This document shows positions 1 through 7,831 of a DNA stretch of 64,000 nucleotides, one piece after another. The first letter of the stretch is position 1; each line of letters starts with the position of its first letter. Made by a program: the position numbers and the translations under genes. The stretch spans positions 3,100,001 through 3,164,000 of the forward strand of contig NZ_CP051488.1 in NCBI RefSeq assembly GCF_014490785.1, written 5' to 3'. The stretch comes from Kosakonia sp. SMBL-WEM22. Lineage in GTDB: Bacteria > Pseudomonadota > Gammaproteobacteria > Enterobacterales > Enterobacteriaceae. The notes beneath the pieces were generated by a model that saw only the letters and a program-made list of their open reading frames with translations, was not told the origin of the DNA and did not search any database.

Positions 1-316
1 ATATTCTTTAGATAGGCGTTAAATAGTACCTCAGACATCATTAAATATTCTAAAAAAAATAAAACCCAAAGCTTCCACCGTTATGTCCAGTAAAAAGACA
101 TTCGATTGAGTGTGGTGTATAAATCAGTAAGAGAAACGGTTTATTTATGTAAGTAATACCTGCCTGATTTAACAAATTGTTAGATATAAAATTTATTAGC
201 TCAAAATTGAACTGACTGTTTTCTCTGGCAGCGTACAATCAAATCTGATCGTCAGTTTTGAGCTGTGAGTTCAACGTATCGATGCAATGCCATCCTTAAT
301 CAAGGGGGGTGTTACC
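1..316. other. AT-rich island DNA without a supported gene
   Basis: I see no convincing coding region here; the longest minus-strand reading frame has no recognisable domain. The last ~70 bases lie directly before an IS30-type transposase start and look like that element's leader, with a GGGGGG ribosome-binding stretch at about 303-309. The segment is much more AT-rich than the chromosome further right. Confidence 0.5.
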
Positions 317-490
317 ATGAAACGAAGAACGTCTATTAACTACAAGCCAGAACAGAAAGCGATTATCTGGGACAGATATAAGCATGATGATTCCTTGTAT
401 GACATCGCCAGAATATTCGACAGATATCATTCTTCTATCATGCCCACTATGCACCAGACATTAAGAGGAAGTTTAAATGAGCAACCATAA
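317..490 (+). pseudogene. IS30-family transposase, N-terminal fragment
   Basis: This reading frame begins with the helix-turn-helix of IS30-family transposases. The visible pattern is a basic start, then QKAIIWDRYK, SLYDIARIFDR and HSSIM, which is the usual 'Q..IW.R...G.SL..IAR...R.HSSI' signature. Homology ends near residue 50 (HQT), after which the frame runs into unrelated sequence and overlaps the next gene. The DDE catalytic domain, about 270 further residues, is missing, so this is a dead 5' remnant. It marks past insertion-sequence activity in the island. Confidence 0.7.
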
Positions 491-1360
491 GAAAAATATC
501 GATACAGATTGGTATAATTTCCAAGAAGAGATTTGTGAACATTTTAAAAATTTAGGTGCCAACGCTAAGACGAATGTTACAGTAGAAGGTGTAAGAGGAA
601 TTTCGAATATAGATGTGGTAGTGGAATCCAAATATCTTGGGACTGATTTCAAATGGTTCGTAGAGGCTAAGTATTGGAATAGTAATGTCACAAAAGAAAT
701 TGTTCATGCTTTTTTTACAGTGCTTCAAAATACCGGTGCCGATAGAGGTTTCATCATTTCAAAAAAAGTTTTCAATCAGGTGCAATAGAAGCCACGAAGC
801 ATACAAATATAAGTTTGTATACACTTGACGAATTTAAGAAAAAAACAAACCATCTTGTGCAATCTAATATATTAAAATCTTTTTTGAATCGTGCTATTTT
901 AACTAGCACTAGATACTGGGGGCATACAAAGAAAACAAGGATAAAATATGAACTTAGATATGAAATGTTTGATGATAGAGAAATCCTTTCATGCGCTGTA
1001 ATTCTCATTATTGTTACCGACTTAATTATCGATGAAGAGATTACCTATCCATTTGATGTTTCTCACTACACAGGGAAACAAATAGATCCAATTAACAGTT
1101 TTCATGAGTTAATGCATTGGTTGAATTTAAGTTTGAATGAGTTAGATCGTAGAATACTAGATGCTGAAATAATGATGAAGGTCAACGGAGATTTCGATCC
1201 TATATATGAATATTACACACCTGACATCATTAGAATTTGCACTAAAGAAAGAATTGATAACTTTTTAGATTATAGTTTCTTTCCTGAAAAGGAAAGAAAA
1301 ATCTTGATTGCACAAAAAAAAATGGCAGAAGACTACAGAAAAAGTCGGAAGATTAATTGA
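477..1360 (+). pseudogene. Mrr-like restriction endonuclease, frameshifted in an A7 run
   Basis: Two frames together encode one protein of about 294 residues. The first (477-788) holds a PD-(D/E)XK nuclease core of the Mrr/restriction type: NIDVVVE followed by WFVEAKYW gives the D...ExK catalytic set, then GADRGFIISKK. The frame is lost at seven A residues (761-767). One extra A, or a -1 ribosomal slip, restores SFQSGAIEATKHTNI, the normal continuation of this family, and the second frame runs to 1360. The run sits in phase as A_AAA_AAA, a classic slippery heptamer. The ATG at 477 has AGAGGAAG upstream. It may be a decayed gene, a recoded gene or a read error. The long C-terminal part is not recognised. 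Role is probably nucleic-acid cleavage in defence (inference). Confidence 0.65.
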
Positions 1361-1511
1361 GGGTTTGATATATCCGAACAATAGTGCAAGCCGTTCTGAT
1401 AGACACGTCCGCTCTCGGCACAGAACTGTCTGTAAGATTAGATTTAGTTCTGCGCCATTAGAGTTCCAAATTAAGTCTAAGCTGATACATAAAATGGACG
1501 ATAGATTTTTT
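1361..1511. other. Convergent intergenic spacer
   Basis: Spacer between the plus-strand Mrr-like gene and the minus-strand TIR/SLOG operon. No clear rho-independent terminator and no gene were seen. Confidence 0.4.
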
Positions 1512-2330
1512 TCAGCCACGTTTTACTAATCTAAAAAGCCCTCTCAAAATCATAGCGATAGCCTGATCTACATGAGGAGTCTGTGCTAGCACAACATTTT
1601 CCAACTCAGTAAGTCCATTGTTCAGATCCTTGTAAGAAAAACCGGCAAATTCTTCCCGCCCTCTCCAGTTGCGTTGCTGCATTCCGTCAGATTCCACAAT
1701 ATTCAGAGCCTCCGTGATATCTTTTGCACATCCACCAAAGCCTCCCATAATAAAAAGGGGTTGTTTAGCACGAAGTGATAATACAGCCTCTTCTGCTATA
1801 CCGGGCATTGCCCCTTTATACTTATCAACCTGCCCGCCAAGAATAATACGGGCATGTGTGTCTTGTAACATAGCATGTCGCATTGCTGTCAAACCTATTG
1901 CCCAATCTTCATCAGAAGGAATAGTTGCTATGTAATGGGCTCGTTCTGCCATTGGCAACGGCTCGCCATCCCGATTGAACAAAACAAGTCTTGCCATTCC
2001 TTTCAGGTCCGCACTTAGCCTTTCCAAGCCACTGGCATCTTTTTGCATATGCACCGGCCATGCAAGATAGTTCAATATACTGGAACGTTCATCCCCCTCA
2101 TCGGCATCTCTTCTATGGCGTGCTACTAACTCAAATAACAGTTCAGTAAAACCATTAGCACGTAGATCTCCGCCATAAACAATCCGGGCTCCCAAGGCTA
2201 ATAAATGACGCGCAATTTCTGTCATCGCGTCATATAAATGCTGTTTACTTAACCCCAATACAGGCATATCTGGGCTATCTGATGTAGATATTGCAATAAT
2301 ATGCTGACTAAGCATTTCACGATAAGTCAT
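1512..2330 (-). CDS. Free-standing SLOG-domain protein, TIR-associated
   Basis: A 272-residue protein made of one Rossmann-like SLOG (SMF/DprA-LOG) domain. Visible signatures are IVYGGDLRANGFT (50-62), RIILGGQVDKYKGAMPGIAEEA (split: GGQ at 165-167 and PGIAEE at 176-181) and PLFIMGGFGG (191-200), which form the glycine-rich nucleotide-binding pocket. In Thoeris ThsA a SLOG domain senses an ADP-ribose-type signal made by a TIR protein, so a sensing or nucleotide-processing role is likely here (inference). No SIR2, nuclease or membrane part is attached. The ATG at 2330 overlaps the stop of the double-TIR gene as ATGA, so the two are probably translationally coupled; an upstream in-frame start is less likely. 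Last gene of the operon. Confidence 0.7.
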   Translation of the reverse strand: MTYREMLSQHIIAISTSDSPDMPVLGLSKQHLYDAMTEIARHLLALGARIVYGGDLRANGFTELLFELVARHRRDADEGDERSSILNYLAWPVHMQKDASGLERLSADLKGMARLVLFNRDGEPLPMAERAHYIATIPSDEDWAIGLTAMRHAMLQDTHARIILGGQVDKYKGAMPGIAEEAVLSLRAKQPLFIMGGFGGCAKDITEALNIVESDGMQQRNWRGREEFAGFSYKDLNNGLTELENVVLAQTPHVDQAIAMILRGLFRLVKRG

Positions 2331-3520
2331 GATGTTCCCTCTGCCAGCCATTCGGTAAAACTTCTAAGCCTGATACCGGGTTTAACTTCTTCAAATAATC
2401 GCTCTTCTTCCGAACTTAAGGGTGGGTCAGGATATACAATTGTAGGTTGCCCAATACCGGGGAACTTTAAACCAGCAAGTGAAATTAACTCTGGCGCACG
2501 TGGAACAAACTGCACTGCACTTTGTTTAGTATTAACCAATTGTATACGACAACGCCACAGAAAATCTTTCAGAACCTCATCAAGCAGGCGTGCAATAATG
2601 ATATTAATTCGTTCAGCCTGCTGGGGATCCATTCTCACTATGGGGACATTTCCCATATAAGGAAATCCCCTTTCATCCAATTCGCTAATACAGTTGGCAA
2701 CAACTAAAGGTACACTATTACGTTTAGCTTCTATAATCTCTCTGCGACACCATTCACGCGAGGAATAAGAGTCGGTATGTATGGCAACAACTGCGCTTTG
2801 CGCCAGCTGTTTCAATAGCACCTGATGAAACCGAAGCCCAGCAGGGATATCATGGACATCAAAGAATGAACTTAACCCATGTCCACTATGTAATTGCTCA
2901 CGTATCAAACGAGCAATCCGCTCTCCATCTTCATCATGTTTAGAATGGCTAAGGAATATCTGAACTTTCTTGAGATAATTAAGCAAATCATCTTCATCTT
3001 TTTCTGGTTGTTTCAGATGTTCCAGGTAATGACGCAGCATCCTGCAAAATTCGTATGTAAGCTCACTAATCAATCGTATATGAAGATTTGCAGTATTGTT
3101 ACTCCCATCCTGTATCCATTGGTCCCAGCGCAATGCCTGCTCTTCCAGTCCAAGATTTAATCCTTCTCCTTCAATAGCAATGGGGAAAAGATGTGTACCC
3201 AGTCCAGCTATTTCCGACTGCGTGGATAGCTCCCGAAGGTAAGTCCCCCATTCAGGATCATTTGCCATACATGATTCTGCAAGTATAAGTACTGCGGTGG
3301 TCTCTGATTCTGAAAAATTGATCGGCAACGGCTTCCCCGTTTCAGGTAGAGGCTCAGAACGAAAAATAACACTTAAACCGGTTCCTCCAGCAACGTTCTG
3401 ATAGAGTTCCCGACGAAAGTGTCCCCGCAATATTTCAGCCAGTCCAGCACCACCGGCGAAATCCGGGTGCCAAATGATATAAACAACAAGAAATGGTTTT
3501 GCTAAATTCGTCTCAAGCAT
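2327..3520 (-). CDS. Double TIR-domain protein
   Basis: A 397-residue protein with two TIR-like halves. The C-terminal TIR (about 186-330) has VQIFLSHSKHD as the first strand, a FFDVHDI loop (219-225) and SSREWCRREI, where E261 in the WCxxE motif matches the catalytic glutamate of NAD-cleaving TIRs. The N-terminal half (about 8-120) starts FLVVYIIWHPDF and has a WGTYLRE stretch; it resembles a divergent TIR-like fold seen in paired TIR proteins. No membrane segment. Predicted NADase or signal producer in a defence operon (inference). The start at 3520 is chosen because AAGGA lies nine bases upstream; the ATG at 3529 would sit on that site. It follows the frameshifted TIR gene directly and overlaps the SLOG gene by 4 bp. 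Confidence 0.75.
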   Translation of the reverse strand: MLETNLAKPFLVVYIIWHPDFAGGAGLAEILRGHFRRELYQNVAGGTGLSVIFRSEPLPETGKPLPINFSESETTAVLILAESCMANDPEWGTYLRELSTQSEIAGLGTHLFPIAIEGEGLNLGLEEQALRWDQWIQDGSNNTANLHIRLISELTYEFCRMLRHYLEHLKQPEKDEDDLLNYLKKVQIFLSHSKHDEDGERIARLIREQLHSGHGLSSFFDVHDIPAGLRFHQVLLKQLAQSAVVAIHTDSYSSREWCRREIIEAKRNSVPLVVANCISELDERGFPYMGNVPIVRMDPQQAERINIIIARLLDEVLKDFLWRCRIQLVNTKQSAVQFVPRAPELISLAGLKFPGIGQPTIVYPDPPLSSEEERLFEEVKPGIRLRSFTEWLAEGTS

Positions 3521-3521
3521 A

Positions 3522-4033
3522 TTATGCATTCCTTAAGCGGCGTTCACGAGTGTTTCTTATCAGAGTATTACTACGGCAATTGGCTTGTTCGATATATCCC
3601 CTACACGACGAAATGTTAGCTGTAAAATTAGCCCAACTTACCCACAGTGCATATCCAGAATCAATATTATCACTGAGTCGGGCGGGCACATTCACTCGTC
3701 CAGAAGAATTTGATAACAATGTTGGTAACTGGACACCAATAAGTCCATGTTGTTTATCAAGCGTCGCTTTAATTTCCCAGTCAATATATTTCCTCCCCCA
3801 TGATTCATTACCGACCAAGACAATAGAACATGAAGTCCCTGTGATATAATACTCACGAATACGTCGCATGACATAGTCAATATCCTCACTATCAACTCGA
3901 CGATCAAGGGAATTATCCGTTACAGCCTCATATTCGTCATGAAATTTTTTTGAGAATTCATTATAGTAATATTGGTCACCATCATGGTGGTAACTTAAAA
4001 AACCTTTCTTTTAATTATTTCGCTATTATACAT
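3522..4033 (-). pseudogene. ThsB-like TIR (DUF1863/MTH538) gene, frameshifted
   Basis: The start is an ATG at 4033 with AAGGG seven bases upstream. It reads MYNSEIIKRKVF and then meets a stop, because a T run of only six bases (complement of 3997-4002) shifts the frame. Adding one T gives KVFLSYHHDGDQYYYNEF, the typical first strand of DUF1863 TIR-like proteins, and the frame then stays open to 3522 through IDYVMRRIREYY, CSIVLVGNESWGRKYIDWEI and GLIGVQLP. The repaired protein would have about 170 residues and is a paralogue of the gene at 4075-4686. The DWEI glutamate matches the family's key position. Either a recently broken gene, a phase-variable gene or a sequencing error. Same strand as its neighbours, 41 bp after the upstream gene. 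Confidence 0.7.
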
Positions 4034-4074
4034 ATCTGATCCCTTAAATTTATCTTAGCGTAAAAACAATCTAA

Positions 4075-4686
4075 TCACCATAGTAAATTAGTTCTTATAG
4101 CAGGAACATCCGCGGGATTTTTCTTTGCTGCTGGTTCCATAACATTTCTTTTATCAAATGCCTGGTTAATATAAAATTCATTATTCCCTATAAAATCTGA
4201 ATACTTAACTAGTGAGCAATAAACATCCATATCCTCATAGTGCGGAACGACTTTTGAAAAGCTATGATTTTTTTTAATTAACCAAGGGAGATAATGTTCA
4301 TAACCCCAATCAATGGTTCTAATTCCAATGCCGCAATTGCAAAAAACATCACTACATACACCAGAGCTAAATACGCTCGAATATATTTCATCTCTAATTA
4401 CACCGATTAATCCAGCAGGATTCGCCCCCCATAAAGATGCTTGAATTTCTGAGTTAATGAAAGGTCTGTTGGCAGTTTCTGTACCTATGAGTACTACTGT
4501 TACGGTAGAGTCACCAAGATAGTCCTCCCGAATTTTCCGCATAATGTAATCTTCACTGACATTACTGCTCATATCCCCGTCACTTACGGACTTATCAATA
4601 AATGACGCACCACCAAATGCTTCAATGATTCCGTCCTTCAAATCTTGTTCGTTTGCATGATGATAACTCAGAAAAGTTTTATGCAT
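4075..4686 (-). CDS. ThsB-like TIR (DUF1863/MTH538) protein
   Basis: A 203-residue TIR-like protein of the DUF1863 group, the family to which the Thoeris sensor ThsB belongs. It begins MHKTFLSYHH, has YIMRKIREDYL (47-57), STVTVVLIGTE (60-70) and a FINSEI stretch, where E80 occupies the position of the conserved W/F-xx-EI glutamate, followed by GLIGVI. Family members detect phage proteins and make ADP-ribose-derived signals from NAD; that role here is inferred. The ATG at 4686 shares its A with the TAA of the membrane-protein gene (TAATG), and GGAGGAG sits just upstream, so the two are coupled. The C-terminal ~100 residues are less conserved and are not recognised. Confidence 0.75.
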   Translation of the reverse strand: MHKTFLSYHHANEQDLKDGIIEAFGGASFIDKSVSDGDMSSNVSEDYIMRKIREDYLGDSTVTVVLIGTETANRPFINSEIQASLWGANPAGLIGVIRDEIYSSVFSSGVCSDVFCNCGIGIRTIDWGYEHYLPWLIKKNHSFSKVVPHYEDMDVYCSLVKYSDFIGNNEFYINQAFDKRNVMEPAAKKNPADVPAIRTNLLW

Positions 4687-5414
4687 TACTCCTCCCACTT
4701 AGCAATATCGATGTTAAAAATAGCACTAACTTCCTCACAGAAAAATTTATTAATGCATTCAAAATCAGCCATCAATTGGCTGAAATGATAGTAATGAGTC
4801 TGGATTATTCCAATTGGTGTTAAATGATAAATTAAAGAAACATTTTCACCGTTAGAATCCTTATCCCTCGTCAATACAATATCGTTTGTTGAGATGTACT
4901 TATGCCAACGCCTGTAATTATTCTGATGTTTGGTAAGCAATTGATTCAGTTTTTTTAGCATTTTATTAGATATACGATACAACTCCATATCTCTTTTCCG
5001 CTTAACATCCAGCACTCTTATTTCAACACGAATGAAATTATAGATATCATATAAAGAGTTAAAAACCTCCTCAAGTGAGTCAGAATGTGGATCAATTTTG
5101 AACACACTTCTTTTAGTATCAAGGAAATTGCGAACAGATCTTTTATATAGCAAGTCAGAACTATCAAATAAAATATTTAACCCACCGAAAGTTAATTTTT
5201 CTAACTTTAATGAATATTTTCTCTCTAAAATACCGAAAAACAAAAATATAGTAATCAATGATAATATTAGAATTGAAAGGAGCGCTTTTACAAAATCAAA
5301 ATTTGATATGATATTTTTGATAAACCACCATTGTGAGGCCGGTAAAAAAGAGAAGCACCCCATTAAAATAATTGCCATTAAAATAATTCCAACTAGTAAC
5401 AATCCCCTAACCAT
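4686..5414 (-). CDS. Two-helix membrane protein, first gene of TIR operon
   Basis: A 242-residue protein that is not a named family to me. It has two strongly hydrophobic segments near the N-terminus (about residues 2-24 and 43-63), then a basic, mostly alpha-helical soluble part with heptad-like stretches (about 120-165). Such short two-helix anchors with cytosolic helical domains are common in membrane-acting defence effectors. Start chosen at 5414 because AAGGA lies seven bases upstream; an earlier TTG has no such site. Its stop overlaps the ThsB-like start, linking its translation to the TIR sensor. Membrane effector controlled by a TIR-made signal is my inference; a sensor or anchor is also possible. 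Confidence 0.65.
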   Translation of the reverse strand: MVRGLLLVGIILMAIILMGCFSFLPASQWWFIKNIISNFDFVKALLSILILSLITIFLFFGILERKYSLKLEKLTFGGLNILFDSSDLLYKRSVRNFLDTKRSVFKIDPHSDSLEEVFNSLYDIYNFIRVEIRVLDVKRKRDMELYRISNKMLKKLNQLLTKHQNNYRRWHKYISTNDIVLTRDKDSNGENVSLIYHLTPIGIIQTHYYHFSQLMADFECINKFFCEEVSAIFNIDIAKWEE

Positions 5415-5877
5415 AAGCGAATCCTTATGAAAAATTTCAATCAAGTTGCATTTTTATCAACATACTGAAAAACATTATTCACTATTATCAATGAGTTAAA
5501 GCCACATAACACAATTACTAATTAATGCTCAGAGATTACTATACCCTGATTCGGATTTCTCCGAAATCCTTCAGGATATCAATTTCACTTTTCACAGCCT
5601 GATTAAAAATTTGCGTATATCTGATGGACTGCATTGGAGTTTTCTCTAGACAAGCAGTGGATATCTTCATCAGCTAGCTGTCTGTGGCAATGCAGGACGG
5701 TAACAGATCATTAAAACATAATGCACCGGCAGAGTACCGATTGTACCTTATCCCCCAATGGGCATTGCTTCTTCTTACAAGTGCATACATTTCTTAGAGG
5801 GGGTCATTCTGGTGGTCTTGACAGAAAAGGAATTCAGGTTTAGCTTACTTATTAGCCAGTTATTGGCAAAGGCGATC
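5415..5877. other. Gene-free end of the island
   Basis: About 460 bases between the first gene of the minus-strand operon and the attachment-site repeat. The part next to 5415-5480 must hold the operon promoter and is very AT-rich. I found no open frame, tRNA or mobile-element end that I could support in the rest. Confidence 0.45.
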
Positions 5878-5893
5878 CCAGTCAGAGGAGCCA
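5878..5893 (+). repeat. att site: 16-bp copy of tRNA-Asn 3' end
   Basis: The 16 bases CCAGTCAGAGGAGCCA are identical to the 3' end of the tRNA-Asn genes at 14682-14757 and 16489-16564, but no tRNA body precedes them. AT-rich foreign genes lie to the left and backbone to the right. This is the expected distal direct repeat left when an integrative element enters the 3' end of a tRNA gene. Confidence 0.8.
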
Positions 5894-5900
5894 AATTTAG

Positions 5901-5927
5901 AAAAGCCCGCTTTTAAGCGGGCTTTTT
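5901..5927. terminator. Rho-independent terminator of the displaced tRNA-Asn
   Basis: Stem AAGCCCGCTT / AAGCGGGCTT with T runs on both sides. It lies just after the att copy, like the terminators after the intact tRNA-Asn genes, so it probably was the original tRNA terminator. It can also stop the minus-strand glxA-like gene. Confidence 0.75.
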
Positions 5928-5938
5928 GCTTTTCAGCG

Positions 5939-6931
5939 TCATCCGCCCTGCTCCGTCGGCGCGCGCTGTCTGCTTCGGCTCCACGCTTTATAGCGCGCCG
6001 GGGACATACCGGTCACCGCGCTAAACGCCCGTCGGAATACCGTCTCATCCTGATATCCGCAGGCAAAAGCCACCTGGCTAACACTATTGCCAGGCATCTC
6101 AAGCAGCGTAATCGCGCTCTCAATCCGCACCCGGGTGATAAAACTTTTTGGGCTCTCCTGCAGCAGATCGCGCATTTTCCGGTGCAGTGTGCGCGGCGTC
6201 ATATTGAGCGCGGCGGCAAGTTGCTCAACGGTGATTGCCGGGTTCTGGTAGCGCACCAGATGCTCGGCTTTGGTTAATAGCGGGTCGACAGAATTAAGAA
6301 AGCCTTTTGGCGCATAGAGCTGCTGGGAGAGCGGCTGGCTGTCGGCAACGGCCATATCCGCCATCAGACGGGCAATCTCTTTACCGGCGTGGTTAGCGAC
6401 AATATGCAGCGTGAGATCCACCCACGATAGCGGCCCGCCAGTGGTGATGACATTGCGATCCTCGGCCAGTGCTTTTCCCCACACCGGTTTTGCCCGTGGG
6501 TAGCGTTCGCGAAACGTATGGAACAGCCACCATGTCGTGGTGCAGATCCTGTCGGTCAGCAACCCCGCCTCGCCAAGCACAAAGCCGCCCGCACAGGCAC
6601 CCGCCACCACGCTTCCCTTCGCATGGCAGCCTTTTACCCACTGCGCGGCCTGCGCAACCGCCTCTGCGTCAATGGGGTGCTTATCCTCATTAAGCTTCAT
6701 GCCGCTGGCGATAATCAGATCCGGGCATCCCTCAAACGCGCCGTCGCTCTCGATCATTCGCCCCTGCGCATCCGGCACGGATTTCCCCCCGGCCGTCACG
6801 ATCTGCGTTTCAAAACGCGCCGTGGCGTGATGATTTTGTTCGATAACCTGGTTGGCTAACCAGAACATATCCGTTAACCCCGCCAGTGCTGAACGCATAC
6901 TACCGGGTAATGCCAAAAGTACTACGCGCAT
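5939..6931 (-). CDS. GlxA-type AraC-family transcriptional regulator
   Basis: A 330-residue regulator with an N-terminal DJ-1/PfpI (class I amidotransferase-like) domain and a C-terminal AraC DNA-binding domain. The first begins RVVLLALPGSM and contains the nucleophile-elbow-like CAGGFVLGEAGLL. The second has LNMTPRTLHRKMRDLL and VAFACGYQDETVFRRAF (about 240-315), the two helix-turn-helix motifs. It is divergent from the hydrolase/azoreductase operon (119 bp between starts) and is the obvious candidate to regulate it. The inducer cannot be read from sequence. Normal length for the group. Confidence 0.88.
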   Translation of the reverse strand: MRVVLLALPGSMRSALAGLTDMFWLANQVIEQNHHATARFETQIVTAGGKSVPDAQGRMIESDGAFEGCPDLIIASGMKLNEDKHPIDAEAVAQAAQWVKGCHAKGSVVAGACAGGFVLGEAGLLTDRICTTTWWLFHTFRERYPRAKPVWGKALAEDRNVITTGGPLSWVDLTLHIVANHAGKEIARLMADMAVADSQPLSQQLYAPKGFLNSVDPLLTKAEHLVRYQNPAITVEQLAAALNMTPRTLHRKMRDLLQESPKSFITRVRIESAITLLEMPGNSVSQVAFACGYQDETVFRRAFSAVTGMSPARYKAWSRSRQRAPTEQGG

Positions 6932-7049
6932 ACGTCACCTTATCACTCTGTCCGATTTTGCATTATAGATGTCAAATAAGACACTACTCGCCCGCCGCGG
7001 ATTCTTTCACACTTCTCCCAACTTCTCCTCCATTGATTAAAGCCTGGCA

Positions 7050-7814
7050 ATGTGGCGCAACTTCATGCTGTTAACCGTGCGGGTTTTCACCCTGCTGCTG
7101 CTGACCGTTTTTGCCACCCAGGCAAAGGAACAGACTATGCCTGATATCGTTCTGGTCCACGGCGCGTTTACGGATGGTTCAAGCTGGTCGGCAGTGATAG
7201 TAAGGCTGCAGGCGATGGGCTATCACGTGACGGCCGTACAAAATCCTCTTACCTCCCTGCAGGATGATGTTAACGCCACCCGCGCAGTTATTGCCCGCCA
7301 GCATGGCCCTGTTTTGCTGGTCGGTCACTCGTGGGCGGGCGCGGTGATCAGCGAGGCGGGTAACGATCCGCGCGTCAAAGGGCTGGTCTATCTCTCGGCG
7401 CTGGTGCCGGACAGCCACGAGTCTGTCGCCGACCTGCTGACGCGTTTACACGCGCCGATGACGGGCCTGTCCGCCGATGAGCACGGGTTGATCTGGCTTG
7501 ATGACTCTGTGCTGTTTCATAAGGTGATGGCGAACGACCTCTCCCGCCAGCGGGCGCAGCTGCTTGCCGCCGCACAGCAGCCGATTGCCGCACAAGCCTT
7601 TACCGACACCCTCACCCATGCTGCCTGGCACGATAAACCGTCATGGTATCTGGTGACCGAAAATGACGCCGCCCTCAACCCAACCGTACAGAGTGCAATG
7701 GCAAAAGCGATCGGCGCGACGCACGTTTCACTCTACTCCAGTCATCTGTCGATGATCTCCCATGCCGATCGCGTGGCTGAGTTTATCGATCGGGCTGCCC
7801 GCACTCTTCCCTGA
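7050..7814 (+). CDS. Alpha/beta hydrolase, probably exported
   Basis: A 254-residue alpha/beta-hydrolase. The first ~25 residues form a hydrophobic export signal (LLLLTVFATQAKA-like cleavage region ending at QAKE). The enzyme proper shows the oxyanion strand IVLVHGAFTDGSSW, the nucleophile elbow GHSWAG (serine about residue 94) and a late histidine in SSHLSMISH. It resembles EstC/methylesterase-like hydrolases; the substrate is unknown. The start has a weak ribosome-binding site, and an ATG at 7065 would also keep the signal. It is the first gene of a plus-strand set with azoR-like and YciI-like genes, divergent from the GlxA-type regulator, suggesting a detoxification unit (inference). Confidence 0.82.
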   Translation: MWRNFMLLTVRVFTLLLLTVFATQAKEQTMPDIVLVHGAFTDGSSWSAVIVRLQAMGYHVTAVQNPLTSLQDDVNATRAVIARQHGPVLLVGHSWAGAVISEAGNDPRVKGLVYLSALVPDSHESVADLLTRLHAPMTGLSADEHGLIWLDDSVLFHKVMANDLSRQRAQLLAAAQQPIAAQAFTDTLTHAAWHDKPSWYLVTENDAALNPTVQSAMAKAIGATHVSLYSSHLSMISHADRVAEFIDRAARTLP

Positions 7815-7831
7815 ACCAGAGGCTATTGGTT

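Noticed and set aside
50..238. Minus-strand open frame of 62 codons in the first 300 bases
   Set aside because: AT-rich, no ribosome-binding site and no family resemblance.
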